The translations under genes were made by a program, and so were the position numbers. A model generated the notes under the pieces. The model ran no database searches. It was not told where the DNA came from and saw only the letters and a program-made list of their open reading frames with translations. 64,000 bases of DNA from Candidatus Stoquefichus sp. SB1 (GTDB lineage: Bacteria > Bacillota_I > Bacilli_A > Erysipelotrichales > Coprobacillaceae), in contig NZ_LN852696.1 of NCBI RefSeq assembly GCF_001244545.1, positions 868,001 through 932,000 on the forward strand, given 5' to 3'. Below, one piece after another: positions 27,854-36,320 of this stretch (positions are counted from its first letter, which is position 1; every line of letters begins with the position of its first letter).

Positions 27854-29324
27854 AGTAATAACAAACGACTGGAATATTGACTTTCACCATATCATAAAGT
27901 GAAGCAGCAATATTTTTAGGAAGATTCACACAGCCATGCGAACCTTTTGTATAATAAACATTTCCCCCAAAACGTGATTGCCAGGAAGCATCATGGAGAC
28001 CAATCCCACCATTAAAAGCCATCCAATAAGCCACAGGTGTTTCATATTCAGGTTTTCCATTCGCTTGAATTTCTCCTCTTAAAACACGGTTTCTTTGCAT
28101 AAAATAAATGTAATATGTGCCTGCTGGTGTTTTTTTGTTAGGATCACTTGGAAGTCCTGTAACAACATCAGACTCTAAGACAACTTTCCCATTTTTAATC
28201 AGCCACATATGCTGTTTACTCATATCAATTTCTACAAATGTTTGACCTAAACCACCATTCTCATATGCAGCTTGAATCCCTGTTACAATTGGTTTTCTGG
28301 TTGTATGTTTCCCAGCCTTAATATCAGCTAATAGTCCACTGACTTCTTTGTCTTGGTTTAATCGATAGCCATAATTACCTCCACTTACTGTTTTTTGTCC
28401 TTGTGCTCCAGTAAATGTTTTTGATTTTCCAATAATATTAATTTTTTTAGCAAGTTCTTTGACAAAAGCATTTGCCTGTTTTTTAAATTCTTCTTCACTA
28501 TAATAATAATTTCCTTTTTCATCAATAGATATCCACTCTATTAATGTATTGCCATCTAATACGACATCACCAGTTGTTGTCTGATAAGTGATAGATGCAT
28601 TACAGTACTGTTTTGCCAGTTCACATAATTTTTGAAGTTTTTGATCTGTTGATAAGACTTTTGGTTCTTCATATCCATGAACATCTTGAACATTTATTTC
28701 TGTTTTTTGTTCACTAAAAGCTTGCAAAATAGCTTTTATTAATTGTTCTTGATTAATTTTTGAACCATATGATTCTTTTGTAATGGTAAAATTTTGATCT
28801 TTATATGTGACTTTTGCATCAATAGGTTCAATTTGTTGACTGCTTAAATGGGTTAATGAAGATATTTTCTTTTGCAATGTTTGTTGTTGAACAGTAAAGA
28901 GATTATCTATTGTGATATTGGTTTTTGTAAAATAATGTATAAACCATAAAAAAGTGTTCTGTTTCTTTAAACTTTGTGAAATATCATTTTGAGTATTAAA
29001 GACAATGCCACAATCTTGTTGAGTGATGGTTTCCTTTTCACCATCACTAAAAATTAAAGTTAAACTTTGATTTTGAATTGTATTTTCTATTTTTTGCGTA
29101 GCTTTTAAAGGTGATAAGCCAGAAACAGAAATACCATTAATAGTCGTTTGAGCCATGAATTTGTCATGATAATAAAAACAACCAAAAGCATATCCTGCTA
29201 AAATAATGAAAATACATCCAATTCCAACATTGCGATAATATTCTTTTTTTAATCGAATACGTCGTTTCATTCTTTTCTTTGGAGTATCTGTTTGAACTTG
29301 TGTCTGATTATCATTTTCAGTCAT
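27852..29324 (-). CDS. L,D-transpeptidase (YkuD family) with VanW/PG-binding-like region
   Basis: 490 residues. A basic N-terminus and one membrane helix (about 33-51), a long outer region with two related modules (about 70-340; TINGISVSGLSPLKATQKI start), and a YkuD domain (about 360-490) with HDASWQ and the catalytic SHGCVNLP (Cys 465). It crosslinks peptidoglycan or attaches proteins through 3-3 links, insensitive to most penicillins. AAGGAGA precedes ATG 29324. Confidence 0.92.
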   Translation of the reverse strand: MTENDNQTQVQTDTPKKRMKRRIRLKKEYYRNVGIGCIFIILAGYAFGCFYYHDKFMAQTTINGISVSGLSPLKATQKIENTIQNQSLTLIFSDGEKETITQQDCGIVFNTQNDISQSLKKQNTFLWFIHYFTKTNITIDNLFTVQQQTLQKKISSLTHLSSQQIEPIDAKVTYKDQNFTITKESYGSKINQEQLIKAILQAFSEQKTEINVQDVHGYEEPKVLSTDQKLQKLCELAKQYCNASITYQTTTGDVVLDGNTLIEWISIDEKGNYYYSEEEFKKQANAFVKELAKKINIIGKSKTFTGAQGQKTVSGGNYGYRLNQDKEVSGLLADIKAGKHTTRKPIVTGIQAAYENGGLGQTFVEIDMSKQHMWLIKNGKVVLESDVVTGLPSDPNKKTPAGTYYIYFMQRNRVLRGEIQANGKPEYETPVAYWMAFNGGIGLHDASWQSRFGGNVYYTKGSHGCVNLPKNIAASLYDMVKVNIPVVCYY

Positions 29325-29586
29325 TTTTACCGTCTCCTTACTTGATATGATTTATTTTGAAGTATAGGTAGTTTTAAGAAAAAAGTCAAGGTTAGCCGAT
29401 GAAACAAATAGAATCTATAAAAATCATGTGTAATCTATCATCATAATTTGTAGAGGGAATAGGAGTGAAGAAAAATACTGTCATATTATCATGCAAGCAG
29501 AGACATTTTACTAAAGTGATAAAAAGATTTGTATAGAAAGTTTTTTCGTGACATAATATATATAAGGAAAGCAGAGGAAAAGTTCT

Positions 29587-30456
29587 ATGAAAAAGTTTGG
29601 AATAAGAATCATGATATGTATTTGTTTATTCACTCTCATTGGATGTCAATCATCTTCAAAGATAAGTGATGAGCCAGCTAGTATTATAGAAAATAGCCAT
29701 TTTTCTGAAGGATTCAATGATATTGGCCTGTTTTGGACATGTAGTTTTGATAATATGTATATTTCTGTTATTTTTAAAGAGGATAATCCTCAAAAATATT
29801 TTGCCCAGCATACACTTCAAATTTCTCAAATAAAGACAATACAGGTGTATCCTGATCAAAAGAAAACAGATCAATTTATTTATATGATTTATAATGAAGG
29901 AAAGTTCCAAATTGATCAAGATGATATTGAACAGTTTCAGGATGAGGGAAGAAAGGAAGCTTTTGAATTATATCAAAAGAAAATAAATGATTTATCCCTA
30001 ACAACAGAAGATATCGGAGAATGGATTTTAAGTTACTTTAATGAGCATGTGCGACCAACACTTATTGCTTTGGCTCAAAAAGAAACAGAAGAATTGATTC
30101 AAAGGATAAAAAAACAAGGCTATAAGTATCAAAAAGAAGAGAGTGGGAGAGTTCTTATTGAATCAGACAAATCACCTTATAAGATCGTTGTGAATGCTGA
30201 TAGTTGTATGATTGTTGATAAGAAGATGGATTTAACAGGTGGTATGAAAACAGGATATATGTATAATGCAACTTTGGGATCAGTTGGTTATATAAAAGAT
30301 GATGAAGTTATAATTAGTTATCAATATAAGGATAGTACGGTTTTACAAGGTCAACCTTCTAAAACTCAGTATCTGGAATTTTTAAATATTAAAAAATGGT
30401 ATGATCAGTTCTTGGTTGAAATGGAAACTGATACATTGACTTTAGAGAGTTTATAA
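29587..30456 (+). CDS. lipoprotein of unknown function
   Basis: 289 residues. The signal sequence MKKFGIRIMICICLFTLIGC ends in a lipobox (LIGC, Cys 20), so the mature protein is tethered to the outer face of the membrane. The rest is hydrophilic with a helical middle (about 95-190) and a strand-rich end. No family recognised. It diverges from the L,D-transpeptidase gene across a 262-base gap in which I see only A/T-rich promoter-like sequence. Confidence 0.75.
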   Translation: MKKFGIRIMICICLFTLIGCQSSSKISDEPASIIENSHFSEGFNDIGLFWTCSFDNMYISVIFKEDNPQKYFAQHTLQISQIKTIQVYPDQKKTDQFIYMIYNEGKFQIDQDDIEQFQDEGRKEAFELYQKKINDLSLTTEDIGEWILSYFNEHVRPTLIALAQKETEELIQRIKKQGYKYQKEESGRVLIESDKSPYKIVVNADSCMIVDKKMDLTGGMKTGYMYNATLGSVGYIKDDEVIISYQYKDSTVLQGQPSKTQYLEFLNIKKWYDQFLVEMETDTLTLESL

Positions 30457-30480
30457 ACTTGATAGTTTCTATCAAGTTTT
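30455..30480 (+). terminator. terminator after the lipoprotein gene
   Basis: AAACTTGATAG/CTATCAAGTTT with a 3-base loop, then TTTT after one more base group. Confidence 0.85.
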
Positions 30481-30510
30481 GCTTTTTATAATATAAAGGT
30501 AGGTGGTTAT

Positions 30511-31413
30511 ATGGCATCAGGAAGATTATTTGAAATTCTTTATTATATGCTGGATGTCAAACAAACAACGGCACAAGAATTAGCAGAACGGTTTGAGGTT
30601 TCGGTTAGAACAATTTATCGTGACTTAGATCGTTTGCTTGTTGCAGGTATTCCAATCCAGACATTTCAGGGAGCAGGTGGCGGTGTTTGCATTGATGAAA
30701 ACTTTGTTTTGGATAAAACTGTGTTAAACACTCAAGAACAAGAACAGATTCTTTCAGCCCTTCAAGGCTTATCCGCTTTACATCTAAGAGAATATCAGGA
30801 TCTGTTAGGGCGTATGCAAAATATATTTCAGCAAAATAGTCATGATTGGATTGAAGTTGATTTTAGTTCATGGCATCAGGATAATGAAATGAATAAAAAG
30901 TTTCAGCAAATAAAAGATGTGATTTTAAAACATCAAGTCATTGCTTTTGATTATATCAATGCTCAAGGTGAACAAAGTCATCGCAAGGTCTATCCAGTGA
31001 AAGTATTCTTTAAAGGCAATGCATGGTATTTACAGGCTTATGAAATGAAAAAAAGTGTTTATCGAACATATAAATTGACACGTATGCATCATATTGAACA
31101 AAAGGATGAATATTTTGATATTCATCAATTCAATCAGCAACCTCCTTCATTGAATTATCATGAAGATGTTTCAATGATTGATGTTGAATTAAAATTTGAA
31201 AAATATTTAGGAAGTTTTGTTTATGATGAATTTGAATATCAGGATATTGAGCAAATGGAGGATAGCTATATTGTGAAAACAAAGATTCCTCATCATCCTT
31301 GGTTTTTATCGTTCTTATTATCTTTTGGTAGTGGAGTAGAAATATTACAGCCTATTGCATTAAGAGAACAATTAAAAAATGAACTTCAGAAATTAGTCAA
31401 AGTTTATGAATAA
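30511..31413 (+). CDS. YafY-type HTH and WYL domain regulator
   Basis: 300 residues. Residues 1-60 are an HTH_11 domain (TTAQELAERFEVSVRTIYRD, LDRLLVAGIPI); residues 140-215 are a WYL ligand-binding domain (VIAFDYINAQGEQSHRKVYP, KGNAWYLQAYE); the end is the WCX dimer domain. It is probably a single-gene regulator of nearby or distant genes; the acetyltransferase operon downstream is a candidate by position. AGGTGG precedes the ATG. Confidence 0.9.
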   Translation: MASGRLFEILYYMLDVKQTTAQELAERFEVSVRTIYRDLDRLLVAGIPIQTFQGAGGGVCIDENFVLDKTVLNTQEQEQILSALQGLSALHLREYQDLLGRMQNIFQQNSHDWIEVDFSSWHQDNEMNKKFQQIKDVILKHQVIAFDYINAQGEQSHRKVYPVKVFFKGNAWYLQAYEMKKSVYRTYKLTRMHHIEQKDEYFDIHQFNQQPPSLNYHEDVSMIDVELKFEKYLGSFVYDEFEYQDIEQMEDSYIVKTKIPHHPWFLSFLLSFGSGVEILQPIALREQLKNELQKLVKVYE

Positions 31414-31439
31414 ACCTGACAATCACTGTCAGGTTTATT
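31409..31439 (+). terminator. terminator after the WYL regulator
   Basis: AATAAACCTGACA/TGTCAGGTTTATT, 13-base perfect arms. Confidence 0.85.
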
Positions 31440-31472
31440 TTGCTATAATATAATAGAAAGAAGGGAAATTAA

Positions 31473-32222
31473 ATGGAAACAATAACATTAACACATGATA
31501 ATTTAGAAAATGAACATATTTGTTGTGCTATTGCATCAGATAAAGATGTACAAGTTAAATCAAAAAAAGAATGGTTAAAGGAACAATTAGATCGAGGACT
31601 TATTTTTACCAAAATGAATGTTAGAGGAAAATGTTTTATTGAGTATATTCCTATTGAAAATGCTTGGGTACCAGTGAAAGGAAAAGATATGATGTATATT
31701 GATTGTTTATGGGTATCAGGGCAATATCAGGGAAAAGGCTATGCTAAGGAATTATTAGAAGATTGTAAAAAAAGAAGTCTAGAATTAGGAAAGAAAGGTT
31801 TAATTATTATATCTTCTCAAAAGAAAAAAGGCTTTTTGATGGATTATAAATTTTTAGTGAAACATGGATTTTATAGTGTAGATGTCTGGAATGAAATTTA
31901 TGAATTGATGTTTTTGCCATTGACTCAAGATTATCAAGAACCGCATTTTAACGTTCAGCCTATAAAAGAAGAAGGGTTGGTTTTGTATTATACCTCACAA
32001 TGCCCATTCAATGCTAAATATACACAAGTTTTAAAAGAATATTGTGATCAACAAAAGATACCTTTGAAACTTAAACATATTTTAACATGTGAACAAGCCC
32101 AAAATGCTCCTACCCCCTTAACAACATATAGCTTGTTTTATAATAAAGTCTTTATTACACGAGAGGTTTTAAATGCAAGAAAATTTGAAAAGATATGGGG
32201 TCAGATTTATGAAGAAGATTGA
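31473..32222 (+). CDS. YoaP-like GNAT acetyltransferase
   Basis: 249 residues: a GNAT domain (about 1-145; DCLWVSGQYQGKGYAKELL acetyl-CoA site) and a C-terminal YoaP-type domain (about 150-249) starting YYTSQCPFNAKYTQVL. The overall length and two-domain plan match Bacillus YoaP. The acceptor is unknown. The next gene starts 14 bases before its stop. Confidence 0.85.
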   Translation: METITLTHDNLENEHICCAIASDKDVQVKSKKEWLKEQLDRGLIFTKMNVRGKCFIEYIPIENAWVPVKGKDMMYIDCLWVSGQYQGKGYAKELLEDCKKRSLELGKKGLIIISSQKKKGFLMDYKFLVKHGFYSVDVWNEIYELMFLPLTQDYQEPHFNVQPIKEEGLVLYYTSQCPFNAKYTQVLKEYCDQQKIPLKLKHILTCEQAQNAPTPLTTYSLFYNKVFITREVLNARKFEKIWGQIYEED

Positions 32223-32850
32223 TTATAAAAAAGAATATAAAGATATTTATATGCCTGCTATGAAACCATCACTAATTGAGATGCCGGTTATTCAATATGT
32301 ATGTGTTGATGGAATGGGAAATCCAAATACATCACCAGAATATAAAGAGGCGCTTGCTATTTTATATGCAATCTCTTATACAATTAAGATGAGTCCAAAG
32401 AAAGGAACACAACCAAAGGATTATTTTGAATATGTTGTTCCACCATTAGAAGGACTGTGGTTTGGAGAAGAGGGATATTTTGATGGAACGCGGATTGTAG
32501 ATAAGGATAAATTTCATTGGAAATCAATGATTCGATTACCAGAGTTTGTTACGCGTGAATATTTCGAGGAAGCAAAACGTCAGGCGGCTTTGCAAAAACC
32601 AGAACTAGATATACAAAAAGCTTATTTTTTTGAGTATGATGAAGGATTGTGTGTTCAAATTATGCATAAAGGAAGTTATGATGATGAACCAGCGAGTGTT
32701 CAGAAAATGAATCAGTTTATTGCTGATAACCACTTCCTAACAGATATTAATGATATACGTCTTCATCATGAAATTTATTTAAGTGATCCAAGAAAAACAA
32801 AACAAGATAATTTAAAAACAGTAATTAGACATCCAATAAGAAAAAAATGA
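32209..32850 (+). CDS. GyrI-like small-molecule binding domain protein
   Basis: 213 residues. The sequence PSLIEMPVIQYVCVDGMGNPN, GLWFGEEGYFDG, CVQIMHKGSYDDEPASVQ and LHHEIYLSDPRKT is characteristic of the stand-alone GyrI-like group (YdhR/SbmC fold) that binds small aromatic molecules or inhibits gyrase toxins. I start at ATG 32209, with GGGGTC upstream and a short overlap; a longer frame would begin in the acetyltransferase gene. Together they may form a drug- or metabolite-handling pair. Confidence 0.85.
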   Translation: MKKIDYKKEYKDIYMPAMKPSLIEMPVIQYVCVDGMGNPNTSPEYKEALAILYAISYTIKMSPKKGTQPKDYFEYVVPPLEGLWFGEEGYFDGTRIVDKDKFHWKSMIRLPEFVTREYFEEAKRQAALQKPELDIQKAYFFEYDEGLCVQIMHKGSYDDEPASVQKMNQFIADNHFLTDINDIRLHHEIYLSDPRKTKQDNLKTVIRHPIRKK

Positions 32851-32865
32851 TGGATGTCTTTTTTT
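32827..32865 (+). terminator. terminator after the GyrI-like gene
   Basis: AGACATCCA/TGGATGTCT with T7, spanning the stop codon. Confidence 0.85.
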
Positions 32866-32915
32866 GATTATTTTGTTATGGATGCTGTATAATAAAGATA
32901 AGGAGGAGTATAAAA

Positions 32916-33323
32916 ATGGATAATTGTATGGTAGGAGATTATAAACATGGGTGTTATATCAATAATGAAACTCAAGAACTGATTTATTTTGATTTATTAA
33001 GCTTAGCAGAAAAATTACAGGGAAAAACACAAAAAACAGTTATAAATTATCAAACAATTGAAAGTGTAAATGTTTGTTATTCATTGAATCAAGGTGTGCG
33101 CTTTGGTAGTACAACGATAACATTAGAAGTTCATTTGACAAATGGTGTTATAAAAGACATTGTTATTCTTTATCTTAATACAAAACGTGATGAACTTAAT
33201 CGTTTTATTCGCGCTTTATTAGCATCCGGTTTGAATATTGTTGATGAAAAGCATCTTTTACAAACGATTTTGGATAGTGATGAAAGAGTAGGAACAATAA
33301 TTGCAAACATGATTCAAAAATAA
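32916..33323 (+). CDS. hypothetical protein, PH-like
   Basis: 135 residues, soluble. The strand-rich middle (TVINYQTIESVNVCYS, GSTTITLEVHLTNGVIKDIVILYL) followed by a helix (RDELNRFIRALLAS) looks like a bacterial PH-type fold, judged only from pattern. AAGGAGGAG precedes the ATG. A single gene between terminators; no function proposed. Confidence 0.6.
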   Translation: MDNCMVGDYKHGCYINNETQELIYFDLLSLAEKLQGKTQKTVINYQTIESVNVCYSLNQGVRFGSTTITLEVHLTNGVIKDIVILYLNTKRDELNRFIRALLASGLNIVDEKHLLQTILDSDERVGTIIANMIQK

Positions 33324-33336
33324 AAATGCATATGAT

Positions 33337-33364
33337 TTGAAAGTTTGACATATCTTATTATACT
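33337..33364 (+). promoter_or_regulatory. promoter of the L-lactate dehydrogenase gene
   Basis: TTGAAA (33337-33342), 16 bases, TATACT (33359-33364). It starts 14 bases after the previous stop. Confidence 0.55.
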
Positions 33365-33386
33365 GTTAAGAAAAGGAGGGCTTATT

Positions 33387-34331
33387 ATGGTAAATATGCA
33401 AAAGGTAGCAGTTATTGGTTGTGGATTTGTTGGAGCCACATCTGCTTTTAGTTTAATACAAACAGGTTTGTTTTCAGAAATGGTTTTGATTGATGCTAAT
33501 CATGAAAAGGCTATTGGAGAAGCAATGGATTTAAGTCATGGGAGTGCTTATTTAACTCCTATGAAAATATATGCAGGTGGTTATGATGATATTGTTGATG
33601 CAGGATTAATTGTCATTACTGCGGGGGCAAATCAAAAACCAAATGAAACAAGATTGGATTTAGTGAAGAAAAATGTGGCGATTTATAAGAGTATTATTCC
33701 TGAGATTAAAAATCGTCAATGCGAAGGTATTTTACTGATTGTTTCCAATCCAGTTGATATTCTCACTTATGTAACATTAAAATTATCAGGTTTTCCAGCA
33801 CATCGTGTGATTGGTTCAGGAACTGTTTTGGATACAGCTAGACTTAAATATGTTTTAGGACGCCATCTACAAGTGGATCCTAGAGATGTACATGCTTATA
33901 TTGTTGGTGAACATGGGGATAGTGAATTAGTTGTCTGGTCAGGGGCTCAGGTGGCTGGTATCCATATCAATCATTTTTGCGAACTTAGAGGTCATTTTCA
34001 ACATCAGGAAGCTATGGAAAGGCTAGCTCAAGAAGTGCGTGATAGTGCTTATGAGATTATTGAACGTAAAGGAGCAACTTATTATGGTGTGGCTGTAGCT
34101 GTGAAAAGAATCGCAACGGCTATTGTTAAGGATGAACATGCTGTATTACCAATTTCAAGTTTGATGAAAGGTGAATTTGGATTGGAAGATATTTGTTTAA
34201 GTATTCCTACAGTTGTAGGGCAAAATGGAGTTGAAAAAGTTGTAGATATTTATTTGGATAATGAAGAAAATAAAAAGCTTCAGGCAAGTGCTCAAGCATT
34301 AAAAGAAGTTTTACAAGATTTAGAACTGTAA
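33387..34331 (+). CDS. ldh: L-lactate dehydrogenase
   Basis: 314 residues. NAD-binding GCGFVGATSAF, substrate loop GANQKPNETRLDLVKKN (Gln-Lys-Pro rather than malate-type Arg at the specificity position), VSNPVDILTYV, and the catalytic GEHGDSELVVWS with the proton-relay His. It reduces pyruvate to L-lactate, restoring NAD in fermentation. AAGGAGGG precedes ATG 33387; the TTG at 33345 lies upstream of the promoter -10 and is not the start. Confidence 0.95.
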   Translation: MVNMQKVAVIGCGFVGATSAFSLIQTGLFSEMVLIDANHEKAIGEAMDLSHGSAYLTPMKIYAGGYDDIVDAGLIVITAGANQKPNETRLDLVKKNVAIYKSIIPEIKNRQCEGILLIVSNPVDILTYVTLKLSGFPAHRVIGSGTVLDTARLKYVLGRHLQVDPRDVHAYIVGEHGDSELVVWSGAQVAGIHINHFCELRGHFQHQEAMERLAQEVRDSAYEIIERKGATYYGVAVAVKRIATAIVKDEHAVLPISSLMKGEFGLEDICLSIPTVVGQNGVEKVVDIYLDNEENKKLQASAQALKEVLQDLEL

Positions 34332-34333
34332 AT

Positions 34334-34366
34334 AAAAATGCGCATGAATGATTCATGTGCATTTTT
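34334..34366. terminator. bidirectional terminator after ldh
   Basis: AAAAATGCGCATGAAT/ATTCATGTGCATTTTT with one G-U pair, between convergent genes. Confidence 0.85.
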
Positions 34367-35237
34367 ATTTGCCTAGAATTGCTCCGCTTTGACTGACAAC
34401 TTGTGAAGCAATGAGATTCGCTTGAGTCAGGCAATCACGCCATGGCAGCGCAAGTGCGCGGTAAGCCAAAATTGTTCCGATATGGCTATCACCGGCTCCT
34501 ATAGTATCTATAACTTCTGCTTCAAAGCCACTTATATAAAGTGATTCATTATAATCATAGAAATAACTGCCATTTTCTCCTAATGTGACGATTACAGGCT
34601 GTTGGGTCTGCTCAAATAGGCACTGAGCTGCTTTATGTAACTGTGATTGTTGTGTATATGCTAAAATTTCCTGTTGATTGAGGTGAAGAATGGGATGCAA
34701 TGCAAAAATTCTTTGTAACTTTTCAGGCTGAATATGCATAATACGTGGACCAGGGGCAAAGAATATCTTTAAATGTGGATGTCTTTCTAAAAAATCAATA
34801 ATATACTGACCTGTTGCTTCTTCGATTTCTAATCCACATATATAGACCTGATCATAAAGTGAAGTATCCAAATTTTCTAACCATTCAGGCTGATAAAAAT
34901 ACTCAGCACCATGTTCACATATAAAAGTTCTTTCACCACTATCATCAACCAAACAATAACAACAACCATTACGTTGATCTGTTTCAATCAGAATAGGAAT
35001 TTCATTTGCCAAAAAATGCTGTTTCACAAAATCTCCATATATACCTTTTCCAATAGGTGATAATAAATCAAAAGGAATTTCAAAGTATTTTAAAATACTT
35101 GCGACATTAAATGCACATCCACCAATCGAGAACTTTTGACTGATAATATTTTCATCTCCCGTTTGAGTGGGAATCTGATGTAAACGAATAATAACATCAC
35201 AGACACTTGAACCAATGACTAACGTTTTTTTCATCAT
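34365..35237 (-). CDS. PfkB family carbohydrate or nucleoside kinase
   Basis: 290 residues. The glycine pair GGCAFNVASIL near 40-50 and the catalytic DTIGAGDSHIG near 245-255 define the ribokinase/PfkB family. The short lid and IGSSVCDVIIRLHQIP start resemble pseudouridine kinase and related enzymes, but no partner such as a YeiN-type glycosidase is nearby, so the substrate is open. AAAGGAC lies 5 bases before ATG 35237. Confidence 0.88.
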   Translation of the reverse strand: MMKKTLVIGSSVCDVIIRLHQIPTQTGDENIISQKFSIGGCAFNVASILKYFEIPFDLLSPIGKGIYGDFVKQHFLANEIPILIETDQRNGCCYCLVDDSGERTFICEHGAEYFYQPEWLENLDTSLYDQVYICGLEIEEATGQYIIDFLERHPHLKIFFAPGPRIMHIQPEKLQRIFALHPILHLNQQEILAYTQQSQLHKAAQCLFEQTQQPVIVTLGENGSYFYDYNESLYISGFEAEVIDTIGAGDSHIGTILAYRALALPWRDCLTQANLIASQVVSQSGAILGK

Positions 35238-35287
35238 AACACGTCCTTTGCCTCATTATATCATTTCTCATAAGACAAGAACATATT

Positions 35288-35482
35288 TTATGATTCATTT
35301 TCATAGAGATAATGATTAATTTTAAAATACATTGTCTGAAAATCTCTTTTTAGTATTTCAAGAGGTCCAATGATTTCAGCTTGTTCCATAGATGAACAAG
35401 CAATTGACAACATATCAATCATTTCAATAGCTTGTCCTAAGTGGGTTAATGTCTCATCTAATAATTCTTGACTTTTATCCAT
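35288..35482 (-). CDS. small helical protein
   Basis: 64 residues, wholly helical by pattern (DKSQELLDETLTHLGQAIEM). GAGGTG ends 6 bases before ATG 35482; a GTG at 35491 lies in that site. Its promoter (TTGCCG-N17-TATAAT, minus strand) contains the large palindrome at 35514-35539. No family recognised. It may be controlled by the HTH protein on the other side. Confidence 0.6.
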   Translation of the reverse strand: MDKSQELLDETLTHLGQAIEMIDMLSIACSSMEQAEIIGPLEILKRDFQTMYFKINHYLYENES

Positions 35483-35513
35483 TTGGGTCACCTCACTTTC
35501 TTTTTTATTATAG

Positions 35514-35539
35514 AATATTGCCGAATATTCGGCAATATT
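35514..35539. promoter_or_regulatory. 26-base perfect palindrome between divergent small genes
   Basis: Left half AATATTGCCGAAT (35514-35526) is followed at once by its exact complement. It fills the -35 to -10 spacer of the minus-strand gene at 35288-35482, and lies about 50 bases before the HTH gene at 35589. An operator for a dimeric or tetrameric repressor is the simplest reading. Confidence 0.75.
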
Positions 35540-35588
35540 AAATGTTGAAACATCTCTTTATAATAAAATAAAGAGAGGAGATTTCTAT

Positions 35589-35789
35589 ATGATTTCTTTT
35601 GAACCATTTTTTAAAACTTTAGAAAGAAAAGGAATGAGTCAATATCAATTAATTCACGATTATCATGTCAGTACTGGAACTTTAGATGCAATGAGAAAAA
35701 ATAAAAGTGTTACACTTAATACCATTGTTGATTTATGTGTTATTTTAGATTGTGAAATTCAAGATATCGTAAAAATTGTAAAATCTTAA
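35589..35789 (+). CDS. small Cro/CI-type HTH protein
   Basis: 66 residues, nearly all one XRE/HTH_26 domain: GMSQYQLIHDYHVSTGTLDA, then LNTIVDLCVILDCEIQDIV. GAGAGGAG precedes the ATG by 8 bases. A candidate to bind the palindrome at 35514, which would regulate both this gene and its divergent neighbour. Confidence 0.82.
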   Translation: MISFEPFFKTLERKGMSQYQLIHDYHVSTGTLDAMRKNKSVTLNTIVDLCVILDCEIQDIVKIVKS

Positions 35790-35794
35790 AAGCT

Positions 35795-35817
35795 GTCATC
35801 TTATAGATGACTTTTTT
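35795..35817 (+). terminator. terminator after the small HTH gene
   Basis: GTCATCT-TAT-AGATGAC followed by six T. Confidence 0.85.
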
Positions 35818-35859
35818 AGTATTTAAAATATGAAAGTATTTTCATTGCTATCTTTGACA

Positions 35860-35985
35860 AATCTTATAAGATTATTCACTTTTCAGTGAAATATTATCAT
35901 AATCTTATAAAGATTGAAAAAATATAAGCATTTATTCATGTTTATAACTACGTTTTGCATTTAACTACTTATTAATACAAAGTAG
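35860..35985 (+). promoter_or_regulatory. padR upstream region with several dyads
   Basis: AATCTTATAAGATT (35860-35873) and AATCTTATAAAGATT (35901-35915) are near-copies flanking a third dyad with arms TTCACT/AGTGAA; CTACTT-N9-AAGTAG (35965-35985) touches the ribosome site. One or more may be PadR operators, but none matches ATGT-N8-ACAT. Confidence 0.4.
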
Positions 35986-35994
35986 GTGAAATCT

Positions 35995-36318
35995 ATGGAA
36001 GAAACACAATTGTTGAAGGGAATATTAGAAGGATGTGTATTGACATTAATTTCTGAAAAGGAGACATATGGTTATGAAATAATTGCTTGTTTAAATGAGT
36101 ATGGATTTACTGATATCCAAGAAGGAACATTATATCTGGTTTTAAATCGTTTGGAGAAAAGAGGCTATATAAGCTGTCGAGTAGGACGTTCACCTTTAGG
36201 ACCTAAAAGAAAATATTTTTCAATGACTCAAAAAGGTGAGAGGTATTTAATCGAATTTCAAAAAGCATATGATAGGATTACTCATCAGGCTGATATGATT
36301 TTAAAAAAGGGAAAATAA
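35995..36318 (+). CDS. PadR family transcriptional regulator
   Basis: 107 residues. The winged helix contains LISEKETYGYEIIACLNEYGF and EGTLYLVLNRLEKRGYI, then SPLGPKRKYFSMTQKGE, the textbook PadR pattern. AGTAGGTG precedes ATG 35995. The following membrane gene starts two bases after the stop, as is common for PadR with DUF1700-type membrane partners, so it probably represses this operon. Confidence 0.9.
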   Translation: MEETQLLKGILEGCVLTLISEKETYGYEIIACLNEYGFTDIQEGTLYLVLNRLEKRGYISCRVGRSPLGPKRKYFSMTQKGERYLIEFQKAYDRITHQADMILKKGK

Positions 36319-36320
36319 AT

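Noticed and set aside
29460-29560. 23-codon frame starting GTG after AATAGGAG
   Set aside because: No spacing between the ribosome site and start, and no sign of coding bias.
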